Position numbers and translations under genes: made by a program
The notes under the pieces: model-generated
What the model was told of the DNA's origin: nothing
What the model saw: only the letters and a program-made list of their open reading frames with translations
Database searches by the model: none
Assembly: GCF_029871235.1 (NCBI RefSeq)
Contig: NZ_SSOM01000086.1
Location: 1 to 64,000 of the forward strand
Origin: Pseudomonas sp. BN411
GTDB lineage: Bacteria; Pseudomonadota; Gammaproteobacteria; Pseudomonadales; Pseudomonadaceae
Direction: 5' to 3'
DNA: 64,000 bases
Part shown: one piece after another, positions 27,101 to 35,381 of the stretch
Layout: every line of letters starts with the position of its first letter
Numbering within the stretch: position 1 is the first letter of the stretch

Positions 27101-27205
27101 GTGGGTACAGTGTTGACCCTGCTGTTCCTGCCGGCACTGTGTGCGCTGGTGTTGCGGCCTGTAGGGGCGAATTCATTCGCCAAGGGCAACGCAGTTGCCC
27201 CCTGA
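24122..27205 (+). CDS. RND efflux pump inner-membrane subunit
   Basis: The 1027-residue AcrB/MexB-superfamily pump starts one base after the adaptor's stop. It has the N-terminal helix RNRAVTLFLIIATLVAG, two large periplasmic loops, and helix 4 with LLVDDAIIAIEMMVVKLEEG, typical of the proton-relay region. The C-terminus is odd: after LVLRP, where relatives end, the frame enters a REP element at 27160 and reads VGANSFAKGNAVAP before a TGA at 27203. The REP has thus replaced the native stop and added 14 residues. Substrate unknown. Confidence 0.88.
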   Translation: MSRFNLSAFAVRNRAVTLFLIIATLVAGAIAFNKLGRAEDPSFTVKTMTITAAWPGATAREMQEQVADRLEKRLQELDFYDRVETIAQPGFVSMKLQYQDSTRPGDIQQLFYQTRKKLSDEAKRLPQGVVGPFFNDEYSDVYFALYALEADQLPHRQLVQMAEDLRQSLLNLPGVKKVNILGEQAQRIFVEFSYQRLATLGLKPEQIFEALGKQNGVAPAGFVETSGPRAYIRLDGAFDSLKLIENVPINANGKLLRIADVATVKRGYEDPPSYRIRHQGEPALMLGVIMEPHFNGLELDKSLQAEEDRIHAGLPLGVTFDKVSDQAEKIRIAVNEFMIKFFVALGVVMLISLLALGFRVGLVVTAAVPLTLSIVFVIMLMTGREFDRITLGALILSLGLLVDDAIIAIEMMVVKLEEGLDRIQAATFAWTSTAAPMLTGTLVTVIGFLPVGFAKSGAGEYAGNIFWIVGFALLASWVVAVFFTPYLGVKLLPKIQPVAGGHEALYATRLYQRLRALVTWCVNHRKTVAALVVAAFVASGLGMGIVKKQFFPNSDRSELLVEVYMPPGSAFKATESVVAQVEKALLEEPQTKLVNAYVGGGAPRFFLSLNPELPDPAFAKIIVQTADSKARDALRERMQARIAAGEFPSARVRVTQLVFGPPVPFPVVFRVSGPNLDQLRQISEEVRAVVAANAMTRDTFIDWGERSSSYRLVLDQDRLRLLGFTPNEVKSQLNALLTGNPVTEVREGTRTVAVTVRAQNTQRENLGGIEGLTITNAAGVSVPLEQVGRFQPLMEEPILKRRDRELTFEVRADIIKGTQPPDVEKAVYADLQPLIAKLPPGYKVTIGGPVEESAKANKALAVLFPVMILLTLVVIMFQVRSFSRMFMVFATAPLGLIGAMPALLFFNQPFGFNAILALIGIGGILMRNTLIFTDQIDQELAHGRPLREAIIEATVRRARPVLLTALAAALAFIPLTFSVFWSSLAYVLIGGVLVGTVLTLLFLPALCALVLRPVGANSFAKGNAVAP

Positions 27206-27497
27206 CACTCCCCAGGGCAGGCCTTCGGTCTGCCTAGCGAATGAATTCGCCCCCACAAAAAAGCGGTGCCTCAATGGTCGAGCACGGCGCTGGACGTGAC
27301 TTCTCTGTAGGGGCGAATTCATTCGCCAAGGGCAACGCAGTTGCCCCCTGACACTCCCAGGGCAGGCCTTCGGCCTGCTTGGCGAATGAATTCGCCCCCA
27401 CAAAAAAAGCGGTGCCTCAATGGTCGAGCGCCGCGGCTGAAGGTGACTCCCCTGTGGGGGCGATTTCAATCGCTATGCGGACCGCAGGTTCGCCCAA
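27160..27497. repeat. Tandem REP units: two near-identical copies and a partial third
   Basis: Unit 1 (27160-27305) and unit 2 (27306-27450) are direct repeats of about 146 bases. Each has a TGTAGGGGCGAATTCATTCGC arm, GGGCAACGCAGTTGCCCCC stem, closing GCGAATGAATTCGCCCCCACA arm, and a tail AAAAAGCGGTGCCTCAATGG. A third start, TGTGGGGGCGATTTCAATCGC, begins near 27451 and breaks off. The first arm is translated as the end of the RND pump. Confidence 0.85.
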
Positions 27498-27502
27498 CCC
27501 AA

Positions 27503-28240
27503 TCACTCCGCGCAGCAGCTATGCACCTTGGCCGGCTCATCCTCATAGCGGTCGTGGTAGGTCATCCAGTCCATGATCTCCTGCTCGTCCCGCCCCTTGG
27601 GCAGCAGGTCGAGGAAGTTGTAGGCGCCCACCAGCAGGTCCAGGCCACGGGCGTAGGTGGAGTAGGTGTGGAAAATCTCCCCCGCGTCGTTGCGATAGAA
27701 CACGCTGAGCCCCGGCATGTCCTCGCCCGGGTCCTTGCTGGTGCCGTAGTTGTAGCGGGCGGTGCCGGCGGCGATGTCCTCGGGCCGGGCGGCCACGCCG
27801 AAGTCCTGGTTGAAGGAGCTGCCCTGGGACGACACCCACTTGAACTTCCAGCCCATGCGCTTGCGGAAGGCCTGGAACTCCTGCAAGGGCGCACGGGAAA
27901 CGCAGAGTAGCGTCACATCGTGGTGCTTGAGGTGCTGGTTGGGCCCGTCGATGTGGTCGGCGAGGAAGGAGCAGCCGGGGCAACCTTCCTTCCAGTTGGG
28001 GCCGAACATGAAGTGGTAGACGACCAGGGTGCTGCGCCCGTCGAACAGGTCGGCCAGGGTTTCCCAACCGTCCGGTCCCTCGAAGGCGTAGACCTGCTCG
28101 ATTCGAACCCAGGGCAGCGCCCGCCGCTCGGCGCTGAGCCGGTCGCGTTCACGGGTGAAGGCCTTTTCCTTGCGCAACAGCTCCTCGCGGGCATGCAGCC
28201 ATTCTTCGCGGGAAACCACGGGGTGTTTGTCGATTTTCAT
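27503..28240 (-). CDS. DUF899 thioredoxin-fold protein
   Basis: The 245-residue protein begins MKIDKHPVVSREEW and has the DUF899 blocks VYHFMFGPNWKEGCPGCSFLADHIDG (residues about 96-121, with a CPxC pair), FKWVSSQGSSFNQDFGV, GLSVFYRNDAGEIFHTYSTYARG and LLPKGRDEQ. These have a thioredoxin-like fold and unknown substrate. GGAG stands before the ATG at 28240. It reads away from the REP array and lies downstream of antR without a clear link to it. Confidence 0.85.
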   Translation of the reverse strand: MKIDKHPVVSREEWLHAREELLRKEKAFTRERDRLSAERRALPWVRIEQVYAFEGPDGWETLADLFDGRSTLVVYHFMFGPNWKEGCPGCSFLADHIDGPNQHLKHHDVTLLCVSRAPLQEFQAFRKRMGWKFKWVSSQGSSFNQDFGVAARPEDIAAGTARYNYGTSKDPGEDMPGLSVFYRNDAGEIFHTYSTYARGLDLLVGAYNFLDLLPKGRDEQEIMDWMTYHDRYEDEPAKVHSCCAE

Positions 28241-28348
28241 GTCGCACTCTCCTGAACCTGACGGAAATGAGGGACTCGCCCCTGGTAGTCGTCTGATTTC
28301 AGGACCGTTCGACAATCACCCGTGCATTTCTCGACAGGCGGCAGTGCT

Positions 28349-29359
28349 TCAGAGAGAACGCCCGCGCCGCTCCTCCAGGCGCTGGATGGTCATGCTCGGG
28401 GTTTCGTCGAACAGCTTGCGGTACTCGCTGGCGAAGCGGCCGAGATGGTTGAAGCCCCAGCCCATGGCGATCACCGAGATATTCCGGGCGCTGCGGTCTT
28501 CCAGCAGTTCCTGGCGCACGGCGGTCAGGCGGTGCTTCTTCAGGTAGGCCATGGGCGATTGGCCGAAATATCGCTTGAAGCCCTCGAACAGCTTGAAGCG
28601 CGACACGCCGGCGGCCCGCTCGATGTCTTCCAGGCAGATCTCTTCGCGAGCATGGACATGGATGAAGTCCCGCGCCCGCACCAGGTAATGGGGCAACTTG
28701 ATCTCCAGCCGTCCGCGCAACTCCTCCGAATAATTGTTCGGCTGCGCCAGGATCAGCCCCTTGATCAGCGCGCTTTCCAGGTCGCGGGTGAAGAACAGCT
28801 GGCCGTAGAGGTCACGGCTGCGCTCCAGCTCGTCGATCAGGTGCCGCGCCATGCGCCACCAGGACGCCGCAGCGCCCTCCACCGCGTTCATCTCCGCCTG
28901 GAAGCTCAACGGTGTGTCCACGCTGCGCTGCAGAAGGTCCTCCAGGGTCTGCTGCATGGCGGCGCGGGGAATGGCCACCTGCAACTTGTGGCAGTCACCG
29001 GCGATGGTGAGTTCCTGGAACTCGTGGGGCGACACGATCACCCCCCAGTCGCGATCCGAACGCAGGAGGTGCCCGGACTTGACCAGCTCCTGTTCACCGG
29101 CCAGCGGCAGGCTGAGGCTGTAGCAATTGAGGTTCATCTCGTCGCCGACACCGATGGTGACGTCCGTGCCGTACTCGACGTAGCCCATCGTCGTCGACAT
29201 CGAGGGCAGCACGTTTCCGCTGTGATGGAACTGGATCCGCTCGGGCTTTGCAGCCTTCAGGTGGTGAGGGCCGCAGATGTTCGACATCCAGGAGCGCGCC
29301 CCGGCGAGGTCGTAGCGATCGGCGGAAATGTCTCGGAATTGATGGTTCTTCGTACTCAT
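28349..29359 (-). CDS. antR: AraC/XylS-family activator of anthranilate catabolism
   Basis: The 336-residue protein has an N-terminal ligand domain of the XylS/BenR type and a C-terminal double HTH (ICLEDIERAAGVSRFKLFEGF, YFGQSPMAYLKKHRL, NISVIAMGWGFNHLGRFASEYRKLF). It is divergent from antABC with a 705-base gap, as in other pseudomonads where AntR activates antABC in response to anthranilate. Identity as AntR rests on that position and family. The frame runs 20 codons further upstream, but MSTKNHQFRDIS is the likelier start. Confidence 0.8.
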   Translation of the reverse strand: MSTKNHQFRDISADRYDLAGARSWMSNICGPHHLKAAKPERIQFHHSGNVLPSMSTTMGYVEYGTDVTIGVGDEMNLNCYSLSLPLAGEQELVKSGHLLRSDRDWGVIVSPHEFQELTIAGDCHKLQVAIPRAAMQQTLEDLLQRSVDTPLSFQAEMNAVEGAAASWWRMARHLIDELERSRDLYGQLFFTRDLESALIKGLILAQPNNYSEELRGRLEIKLPHYLVRARDFIHVHAREEICLEDIERAAGVSRFKLFEGFKRYFGQSPMAYLKKHRLTAVRQELLEDRSARNISVIAMGWGFNHLGRFASEYRKLFDETPSMTIQRLEERRGRSL

Positions 29360-29864
29360 CACGCGGCACCCAAAACGGCTTCTGGAGATGCGCACTCTGC
29401 GGCGCGTCAACATGGACAAGGCAAGCTCCGTGCCACGCCCCTGCGGTCCGTCGCGATTCGAAACAAAAGGATAGCATTGTCGAAGTTCGTGGATACCCGC
29501 CTCTGTCTGGAGGGCCCGTCAGGCCTGTTCCAGAGCGATTCGCCGCCCCAGTACGGAGCAACCCGCCTCGCCACGGCGCAGCGTGGCAAAAACGCTTCGG
29601 ATACCCCCTGGCAGGGTCCTGCCCCCGCCTCGCGAGCGAGCCGATGCCCCTTTGGAATCACGGGTGTTACCGCCATTGACCGGACACCGCACCGAAGACG
29701 CCGAAGTCGAAGCCTGCGGACAGCCTTCGCCAACTTTCCGGATAGCGCGCCAGACGCCCTTCTGCTAGCCGCGCGAAAAAGCGTTACCCCGCATCGCAGA
29801 CCGTTACTGCGGCCTCGGGCGGCACGGCGAGGGCGAATTTCAATCCGCTCCGGCACCTGTTGGC

Positions 29865-29998
29865 CATCCGCTTTTTCGGCGAAAGCTATCCGCTTATTCA
29901 GGCTGCCAGAAATCCTTTGAAAGCCCCGTCACCCGGGACTTTCAAGGACCCGGTGAGCCGTCAAAATTTTCGGCGTTTCTTCGCCAACCAAGCGGATA
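29865..29998. promoter_or_regulatory. antR-antA control region with AAGCGGAT boxes
   Basis: Three AAGCGGAT(A/G) boxes occur: two on the minus strand at 29865-29873 and 29887-29895, spaced 22 bases, and one on the plus strand at 29990-29998, 67 bases before the antA ATG. They match the second half of XylS-type sites (AARYGGNTA). Between them is an inverted repeat CCTTTGAAAG (29914-29923) / CTTTCAAGG (29939-29947). The remaining bases of 29360-30064 hold no supported ORF. Confidence 0.5.
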
Positions 29999-30064
29999 GA
30001 CCAGCCGACCCGCGGCTCCTTCTAATGGCCTCCACTGATTCACCCGATGTGGAAGGTGCCACCC

Positions 30065-31459
30065 ATGAATACTTCGAATAAGAACGTTGCGCAGTGGAGA
30101 GAGTACGTCAGCGGCTGCCTGGACTTCCGTCCGGAAGAAGGCGTGTACCGCATTGCCCGCGACATGTTCACCGAGCCGGAACTGTTCGACCTGGAGATGG
30201 AGCTGATCTTCGAGAAGAACTGGATCTACGCCTGCCACGAGAGCGAGATCCCCAATGCCCACGACTTCATGACCCTGCGCGCCGGCCGCCAGCCGATGAT
30301 CATCACCCGTGACGGCAACGGCCAGCTGAACGCGCTGATCAACGCCTGCCAGCATCGTGGCGCCACCCTCACCCGCGTCGGCAAGGGCAACCAGTCCACC
30401 TTCACCTGCCCCTTCCACGCCTGGTGCTACAAGAGCGATGGCCGCCTGGTGAAGGTCAAGGCACCGGGCGAGTACCCGGAAGGTTTCGACAAGGCCACCC
30501 GTGGCCTGAAGAAGGCACGCATCGAGAGCTACAAGGGCTTCGTCTTCATCAGCCTCGATGTCGCAGGCACCGACAGCCTCGAAGACTTCCTCGGCGACGC
30601 CAAGGTGTTCTTCGACATGATGGTCGCCCAGTCGCCCACCGGTGAGCTGGAAGTCCTGCCCGGCAAGTCCACCTACACCTTCGACGGCAACTGGAAGCTG
30701 CAGAACGAGAACGGCCTGGACGGCTATCACGTCAGCACCGTGCACTACAACTACGTGGCCACCGTGCAGCACCGCCAGCAGGTCAACGCCAGCAAGGGCA
30801 GCGCCGGCAGCACCCTGGACTACAGCAAGCTGGGGGCCGGCGACACCGAAACCGACGACGGCTGGTTCTCCTTCAACAACGGCCACAGCGTGCTGTTCAG
30901 CGACATGCCCAACCCCACCGTGCGCCCCGGTTACGCCACCGTGATGCCGCGCCTGGTCGAGGAGCACGGTCAGGGCAAGGCGGAGTGGATGATGCACCGC
31001 CTGCGCAACCTGAATATCTACCCCAGCCTGTTCTTCATGGACCAGATCAGCTCGCAGCTGCGCATCGTGCGTCCGCTGGCCTGGAACAAGACCGAGATCA
31101 TCAGCCAGTGCATCGGCGTGAAAGGCGAATCCGACGCCGATCGCGAAAGCCGCATCCGCCAGTTCGAGGACTTCTTCAACGTCTCCGGCATGGGCACCCC
31201 CGACGACCTGGTGGAGTTCCGCGAACAGCAGCGCGGTTTCCAGGGCCGCCTGGAACGCTGGAGCGACATCTCCCGCGGCTACGGCAAGTGGGTCACCGGC
31301 GCCACGTCGAACAGCCAGACCCTGGGCATCGCCCCGGTGATGACCGGCACCGAATTCACCCATGAAGGCCTGTACGTGAACCAGCACGCCAACTGGCAGC
31401 GCTTCCTGCTCCAGGGCCTGGACCAGAAAGCCCTGAAACTGCAGGAGGTGCAGGCATGA
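30065..31459 (+). CDS. antA: Anthranilate 1,2-dioxygenase, large subunit
   Basis: AntA is the catalytic alpha subunit of the enzyme that converts anthranilate to catechol with loss of ammonia and CO2. The 464 residues show a Rieske site C95-x-H97 and C115-x2-H118 (NACQHRGATL, TCPFHAWC), and mononuclear-iron ligands in NGLDGYHVSTVHYNY (Asp219, His222, His227). Long stretches such as RIARDMFTEPELFDLEMEL match known AntA rather than BenA. The ATG at 30065 is favoured over one six codons earlier. It overlaps antB by four bases. Confidence 0.93.
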   Translation: MNTSNKNVAQWREYVSGCLDFRPEEGVYRIARDMFTEPELFDLEMELIFEKNWIYACHESEIPNAHDFMTLRAGRQPMIITRDGNGQLNALINACQHRGATLTRVGKGNQSTFTCPFHAWCYKSDGRLVKVKAPGEYPEGFDKATRGLKKARIESYKGFVFISLDVAGTDSLEDFLGDAKVFFDMMVAQSPTGELEVLPGKSTYTFDGNWKLQNENGLDGYHVSTVHYNYVATVQHRQQVNASKGSAGSTLDYSKLGAGDTETDDGWFSFNNGHSVLFSDMPNPTVRPGYATVMPRLVEEHGQGKAEWMMHRLRNLNIYPSLFFMDQISSQLRIVRPLAWNKTEIISQCIGVKGESDADRESRIRQFEDFFNVSGMGTPDDLVEFREQQRGFQGRLERWSDISRGYGKWVTGATSNSQTLGIAPVMTGTEFTHEGLYVNQHANWQRFLLQGLDQKALKLQEVQA

Positions 31460-31947
31460 ACCAGCAGCTGCAATACCAGATCGAGCAATTTCTCTACGCA
31501 AAATCTGCCCTGTGCGACGCCCAGGACTGGGACGCCTACTTGGACCTGTTCGACGAGCAGTGCGAGTACCACCTGCCGCAGTGGGAGTCCGAGCACCAGT
31601 ACACCACCGACCCGAAGCGCGGCATGTCGCTGATCTACTACAGCAACCGTTCGGGCCTGGAAGACCGCGTGTTCCGCATCCGCACCGGCAAGGCCGCCTC
31701 GACCATCCCGATGCCGCGCACCCTGCACCAGATCAGCAACGTGCGCGTCAAGGAGCGCGATGACGGCCAACTGGAAGTGAAGGCCAACTGGCACACCCTG
31801 TACTTCCGCCTGGGCCAGAGCGAGCAGTTCTTCGGCCACGCGACCTACCACCTCAAGCCCGTGGGTGAGAGCTGGAAGATCACCCGCAAGCACATGGTCC
31901 TGCTCAACGACACCATCAACTCGGTGCTCGATTTCTACCACCTCTGA
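31456..31947 (+). CDS. antB: Anthranilate 1,2-dioxygenase, small subunit
   Basis: The 163-residue beta subunit has the NTF2-like fold of ring-hydroxylating dioxygenases (YQIEQFLYAKSALCDAQDWDAY, HLPQWESEHQYTTDPKRGMSL). It supports the alpha subunits structurally in the hexamer. Its ATG overlaps the antA stop (ATGA), ensuring balanced synthesis, and antC starts 19 bases after its TGA. Confidence 0.93.
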   Translation: MNQQLQYQIEQFLYAKSALCDAQDWDAYLDLFDEQCEYHLPQWESEHQYTTDPKRGMSLIYYSNRSGLEDRVFRIRTGKAASTIPMPRTLHQISNVRVKERDDGQLEVKANWHTLYFRLGQSEQFFGHATYHLKPVGESWKITRKHMVLLNDTINSVLDFYHL

Positions 31948-31966
31948 TTGCCCGGATGTACGCGCC

Positions 31967-32992
31967 ATGAACCACAAGGTCGCCTTCAGTTTTGCCGATG
32001 GCAAAACCCTGTTCTTCCCCGTGCAGGGCAACGAGATCCTTCTCGATGCCGCCCTGCGCAACGGCATCAACATTCCGCTGGACTGCCGCGAGGGCGTCTG
32101 CGGCACCTGCATGGGCCGCTGCGAGTCCGGCCGCTACGCCATGGACTACGTGGACGAGGAGGCCTTGTCGGCCAAGGACCTGGAGCAGCGCAAGATGCTC
32201 ACCTGCCAGACCCGCGTGCAGTCCGATGCGTCCTTCTACTTCGACTTCGACTCCGCCCTCTGCGGCGCGTCGAAGACGGTGCAGGAGCGCGGCATCGTCA
32301 CCTTCGTGGAGCAGGTCTCGCCGACCACCGCCATCCTCCATCTGGATGCCGGTGTCGACGGCCAGCAGCTGGACTTCCTGCCGGGGCAGTACGCCCGCCT
32401 GCAGGTGCCGGGCACGGACTCGAATCGCTCCTACTCCTTCGCCAACCGGCCGAATGCGGAGAACAAGCTGCAATTCCTCATCCGCCTGCTGCCCGATGGA
32501 GTGATGAGCAACTACATCCGCGAGCGCTGCAAGGTGGGTGACGAAATCCGCTTCGAAGCCCCGCTGGGTGCTTTCTACATGCGCCACATCGAGAAGCCGC
32601 TGCTGCTGGTAGCCGGCGGCACCGGCCTCTCGGCCTTCCTCGGCATGCTCGACGAAATCGCCGAACGCGGCGGCTGCGGCCAACCTGTACACCTGTTCTA
32701 CGGCGTGCGCCAGGTGGCGGACCTCTGCGAGCTGGAGCGCATCCAGGGCTACGCCGAGCGCATCCCAGGCTTCAGCTTCACGCCGGTGATCAGCGACGAA
32801 GGCCAGGACTGGAACGGCAAGCGCGGCTACGTCCCCGAGCATTTCGATGCAGCGGCCCTGCGCGAAGCCCCCTTCGACATGTACCTCTGCGGCCCGCCGC
32901 CGATGGTCGAGTCGGTGAAGACCTGGCTCACGGAGAACGGCATCGACAACGGCCACCTGTATTTCGAGAAGTTCACCGAGAGCAATACCTGA
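31967..32992 (+). CDS. antC: Anthranilate 1,2-dioxygenase, reductase
   Basis: AntC passes electrons from NADH through FAD and a plant-type [2Fe-2S] cluster to AntAB. The 341 residues have an N-terminal ferredoxin domain with Cys40, Cys45, Cys48 and Cys80, an FAD-binding barrel (RSYSFANRP, about 147-155) and an NAD domain (LLVAGGTGLSAFL, YLCGPPPMVESV). The order matches BenC/AntC. It closes the antABC operon and is followed by repeats, then an ABC transporter set. Confidence 0.93.
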   Translation: MNHKVAFSFADGKTLFFPVQGNEILLDAALRNGINIPLDCREGVCGTCMGRCESGRYAMDYVDEEALSAKDLEQRKMLTCQTRVQSDASFYFDFDSALCGASKTVQERGIVTFVEQVSPTTAILHLDAGVDGQQLDFLPGQYARLQVPGTDSNRSYSFANRPNAENKLQFLIRLLPDGVMSNYIRERCKVGDEIRFEAPLGAFYMRHIEKPLLLVAGGTGLSAFLGMLDEIAERGGCGQPVHLFYGVRQVADLCELERIQGYAERIPGFSFTPVISDEGQDWNGKRGYVPEHFDAAALREAPFDMYLCGPPPMVESVKTWLTENGIDNGHLYFEKFTESNT

Positions 32993-32999
32993 CCGCTTC

Positions 33000-33129
33000 G
33001 TAGGATGGCGCGGGCGGCGTTCCGCTAGAGCGAAGCGAAACCCATCACCACATCGATGGGTTTCGCAGGCTCTACCCATCCTACGGGGTGGCGAATGCGC
33101 GATGCGTTCGCGAGCAAGCTCGCTCCTAC
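33000..33129. repeat. Palindromic repeats after antC
   Basis: GTAGGATGG...CCATCCTAC encloses 33000-33084 as an imperfect hairpin with an inner GAAACCCATC/GATGGGTTTC stem; TTCGCGAGCAAGCTCGCTCCTAC follows at 33107-33129. They separate antC from the ABC transporter genes and may reduce read-through. Confidence 0.7.
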
Positions 33130-33234
33130 GGCGGCACACAAAACAACAAACACGCTCCACCCGCTTCACCAACTGCCCAAACAACAACTATGCAGGCCGA
33201 GTCACGACGGCACTGCGCAACCAAGGCGGTAACC

Positions 33235-34398
33235 ATGAAAAAAACCCTGAACCTTGCGATGCTCGGGGCCGCGCTGGCCTCTTCCCTCCCCGTCCTGGCA
33301 CAGGACCCTGTGCGCATCGGCTTCATCACCACCCTCTCCACCCCCGCTGGCTACCTGGGCGAAGACGCCCGCGACGCCTTCCGCCTGGCCATGGACCAGG
33401 AAGGCGGCAAGCTCGGCGGCGTGCCAGTGGAACTGGTGGTGGAGGACGACGGCCTGCAGCCCGCCAAAGGCAAGCAGATCATCGACCGCATGAGCCTCGA
33501 CGGCATCTCGCTCTACACCGGGGTGATGTTCTCCAACGTCCTCGCCGCCGTGGTCAACGGCGCCACCCAGGGCGACCGCTTCTACATCAGCACCAACGCC
33601 GCGCCCTCCAACCTGGCCGGCGCGCAGTGCAAGCCCCACTACTTCGCCGCCTCCTACCAGAACGACGTACCCCACGAGATGGCCGGCGTCGCCGCCAACG
33701 ACCTGGGCTACAAGAAGATGGTCATCCTCGCCCCCAACTACCAGGCCGGCCGCGATGCCCTGGCGGGGTTCAAGCGCACCTTCAAGGGCGAGGTCACCGA
33801 GATCTACACCAAGCTCAACCAGCTGGACTTCTCCGTGGAGCTGGCGCGCATCCGCTCGCTGAACCCGGACGCGGTGTTCCAGTTCCATCCGGGCGGCGGC
33901 GGCATCAACTTCGCCAAGCAGTACGGCAGCTCGGGCCTGGCCAAGAGCATCCCGATGGTGGTGCCGGTGTTCTCCATGGACGAACGCATGCTCGCCGCCA
34001 CCGGCAACGTGGCCGAGGGCGTCAACGTGGTCAGCGGCTGGAACCCGCAGTCCGACAACCCGGCCAACCAGGCCTTCGTCAAGGCGTTCACCGAGAAGTA
34101 CAACCGCGCGCCCACCATGTACGCCGCCCAGGGCTACGACACCGCGCGCCTGATCGGCTCCGCCCTCAAGGCCACCAACGGCGACATCAAGAACGCTGAA
34201 GCCTTCCGCAGCGCCCTGCGTGATGCCCGTTTCGACTCGGTGCGTGGCGAATTCCGCTTCGGCAGCAACCAGCACGCCGTGATCGACTGGCACCTGCTCA
34301 AGGTCCAGGCCGGCGCCGACGGCAAGCTCACGGAAGTGCCGGTGAAGACCATCGCCAAGGCCCAGGTGGACAGTTACGCGGCCCAGTGCGCGCTCTGA
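33235..34398 (+). CDS. ABC transporter periplasmic binding protein (Liv-type)
   Basis: The 387-residue protein has a signal peptide (cleavage after VLA-QDP) and the branched-chain amino-acid/aromatic binding fold of Peripla_BP_6 (VRIGFITTLSTPAGYLG, VVEDDGLQPAKGKQIIDRM, ILAPNYQAGRDALAGFK, YAAQGYDTARLIGSAL). Members of this subgroup next to aromatic-degradation genes commonly bind aromatic acids. Its position straight after antABC suggests anthranilate or a related acid (inference). A hairpin separates it from the permease genes. Confidence 0.87.
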   Translation: MKKTLNLAMLGAALASSLPVLAQDPVRIGFITTLSTPAGYLGEDARDAFRLAMDQEGGKLGGVPVELVVEDDGLQPAKGKQIIDRMSLDGISLYTGVMFSNVLAAVVNGATQGDRFYISTNAAPSNLAGAQCKPHYFAASYQNDVPHEMAGVAANDLGYKKMVILAPNYQAGRDALAGFKRTFKGEVTEIYTKLNQLDFSVELARIRSLNPDAVFQFHPGGGGINFAKQYGSSGLAKSIPMVVPVFSMDERMLAATGNVAEGVNVVSGWNPQSDNPANQAFVKAFTEKYNRAPTMYAAQGYDTARLIGSALKATNGDIKNAEAFRSALRDARFDSVRGEFRFGSNQHAVIDWHLLKVQAGADGKLTEVPVKTIAKAQVDSYAAQCAL

Positions 34399-34416
34399 TC
34401 CCGACCTGAACCGCCA

Positions 34417-34439
34417 GCCCGCCGGCCACCCCGGCGGGC
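34417..34439 (+). other. Intercistronic hairpin after binding-protein gene
   Basis: GCCCGCCGG-CCACC-CCGGCGGGC is a perfect nine-pair stem with no T run. It may protect the binding-protein mRNA or partly stop transcription, so that more binding protein than permease is made. Confidence 0.65.
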
Positions 34440-34459
34440 CATCACCGCAGGACTTCGCC

Positions 34460-35371
34460 ATGCTGTTGCTCGAACAACTTCTCAACGGCCTGCAGTACAG
34501 CGCCCTGCTGTTTCTGCTCGCCTCCGGCCTGACGCTGATCTTCGGCATCATGGGTGTCATCAACCTGGCCCACGGCGCCTTCTACATGGTCGGTGCGTTC
34601 TGCGCCGCCTACACCGCCATCGCCAGCGGCTCCTTCTGGCTCGGCGGCCTCGCTGCCCTGGCCGGTGCCGCGCTCTATGGCCTGGTGATCGAGACCGGGA
34701 TCATCCGCCGCCTCTACAACCGCGACCACCTCGACCAGGTGCTGGCGACGCTGGCCGTGGTGTTCTTCAGCAACGAGCTGATCACCCTGCTGTTCGGCCG
34801 CAGCCCGCCGGCCATGCCGACACCGGACTGGTACAACACCTTCGTCGAAGTGCTGCCCGGCCTGATGTACCCGGTCAGCCGCCTGCTGTTCATCGGCGCC
34901 GGCCTGCTGGTGGCCCTCGGCATGTGGCTGCTGATCAACCACACCCGCCTGGGCATGCTGATCCGCGCGGGTGCCGACGACCACGAGATGGTCGGTGCCC
35001 TTGGGGTCAACATCAGCCGCCTCTACACCCTGGTGTTCGTCTTTGGCTGCGTGCTCTGCGGCCTCGCCGGATTCATGGCGGCGCCGCTGCTCTCGGTGGA
35101 GATCGGCATGGGCGAGAAGGTGCTGATCACCACCTTCGTGGTCATCGTCGTTGGCGGCGTGGGTTCGGTACGTGGCGCCCTGGTCGGTGCCCTGCTGATC
35201 GGCATGGTCGACAGCCTCGGCCGCGCCTACATCCCACCGCTGCTGGACCAGCTGCTGCCCGCCGACGTCAGCGGCGCACTGAGCGGCGGCCTGATTTCCG
35301 CCAGCGCCTACATCGTCATGGCCCTGGTGCTGCTGGTGCGTCCGCGCGGCCTGCTGCCGGCCCGTGCCTGA
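34460..35371 (+). CDS. Liv-type ABC transporter permease (LivH-like)
   Basis: The 303-residue inner-membrane permease has about eight helices and the LivH marks ASGLTLIFGIMGVINLAHGAF near the front and GMGEKVLITTFVVIVVGGVGSVRGALVGAL near the end. It forms half of the translocation path with the LivM-like protein at 35382. First permease of a five-gene set following antABC. Confidence 0.9.
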   Translation: MLLLEQLLNGLQYSALLFLLASGLTLIFGIMGVINLAHGAFYMVGAFCAAYTAIASGSFWLGGLAALAGAALYGLVIETGIIRRLYNRDHLDQVLATLAVVFFSNELITLLFGRSPPAMPTPDWYNTFVEVLPGLMYPVSRLLFIGAGLLVALGMWLLINHTRLGMLIRAGADDHEMVGALGVNISRLYTLVFVFGCVLCGLAGFMAAPLLSVEIGMGEKVLITTFVVIVVGGVGSVRGALVGALLIGMVDSLGRAYIPPLLDQLLPADVSGALSGGLISASAYIVMALVLLVRPRGLLPARA

Positions 35372-35381
35372 GGAGAATCCC

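Noticed and set aside
30065..32992. benABC (benzoate dioxygenase) instead of antABC
   Set aside because: Large-subunit blocks around both metal sites follow AntA rather than BenA, and no benD dehydrogenase, which benzoate breakdown needs, is adjacent.
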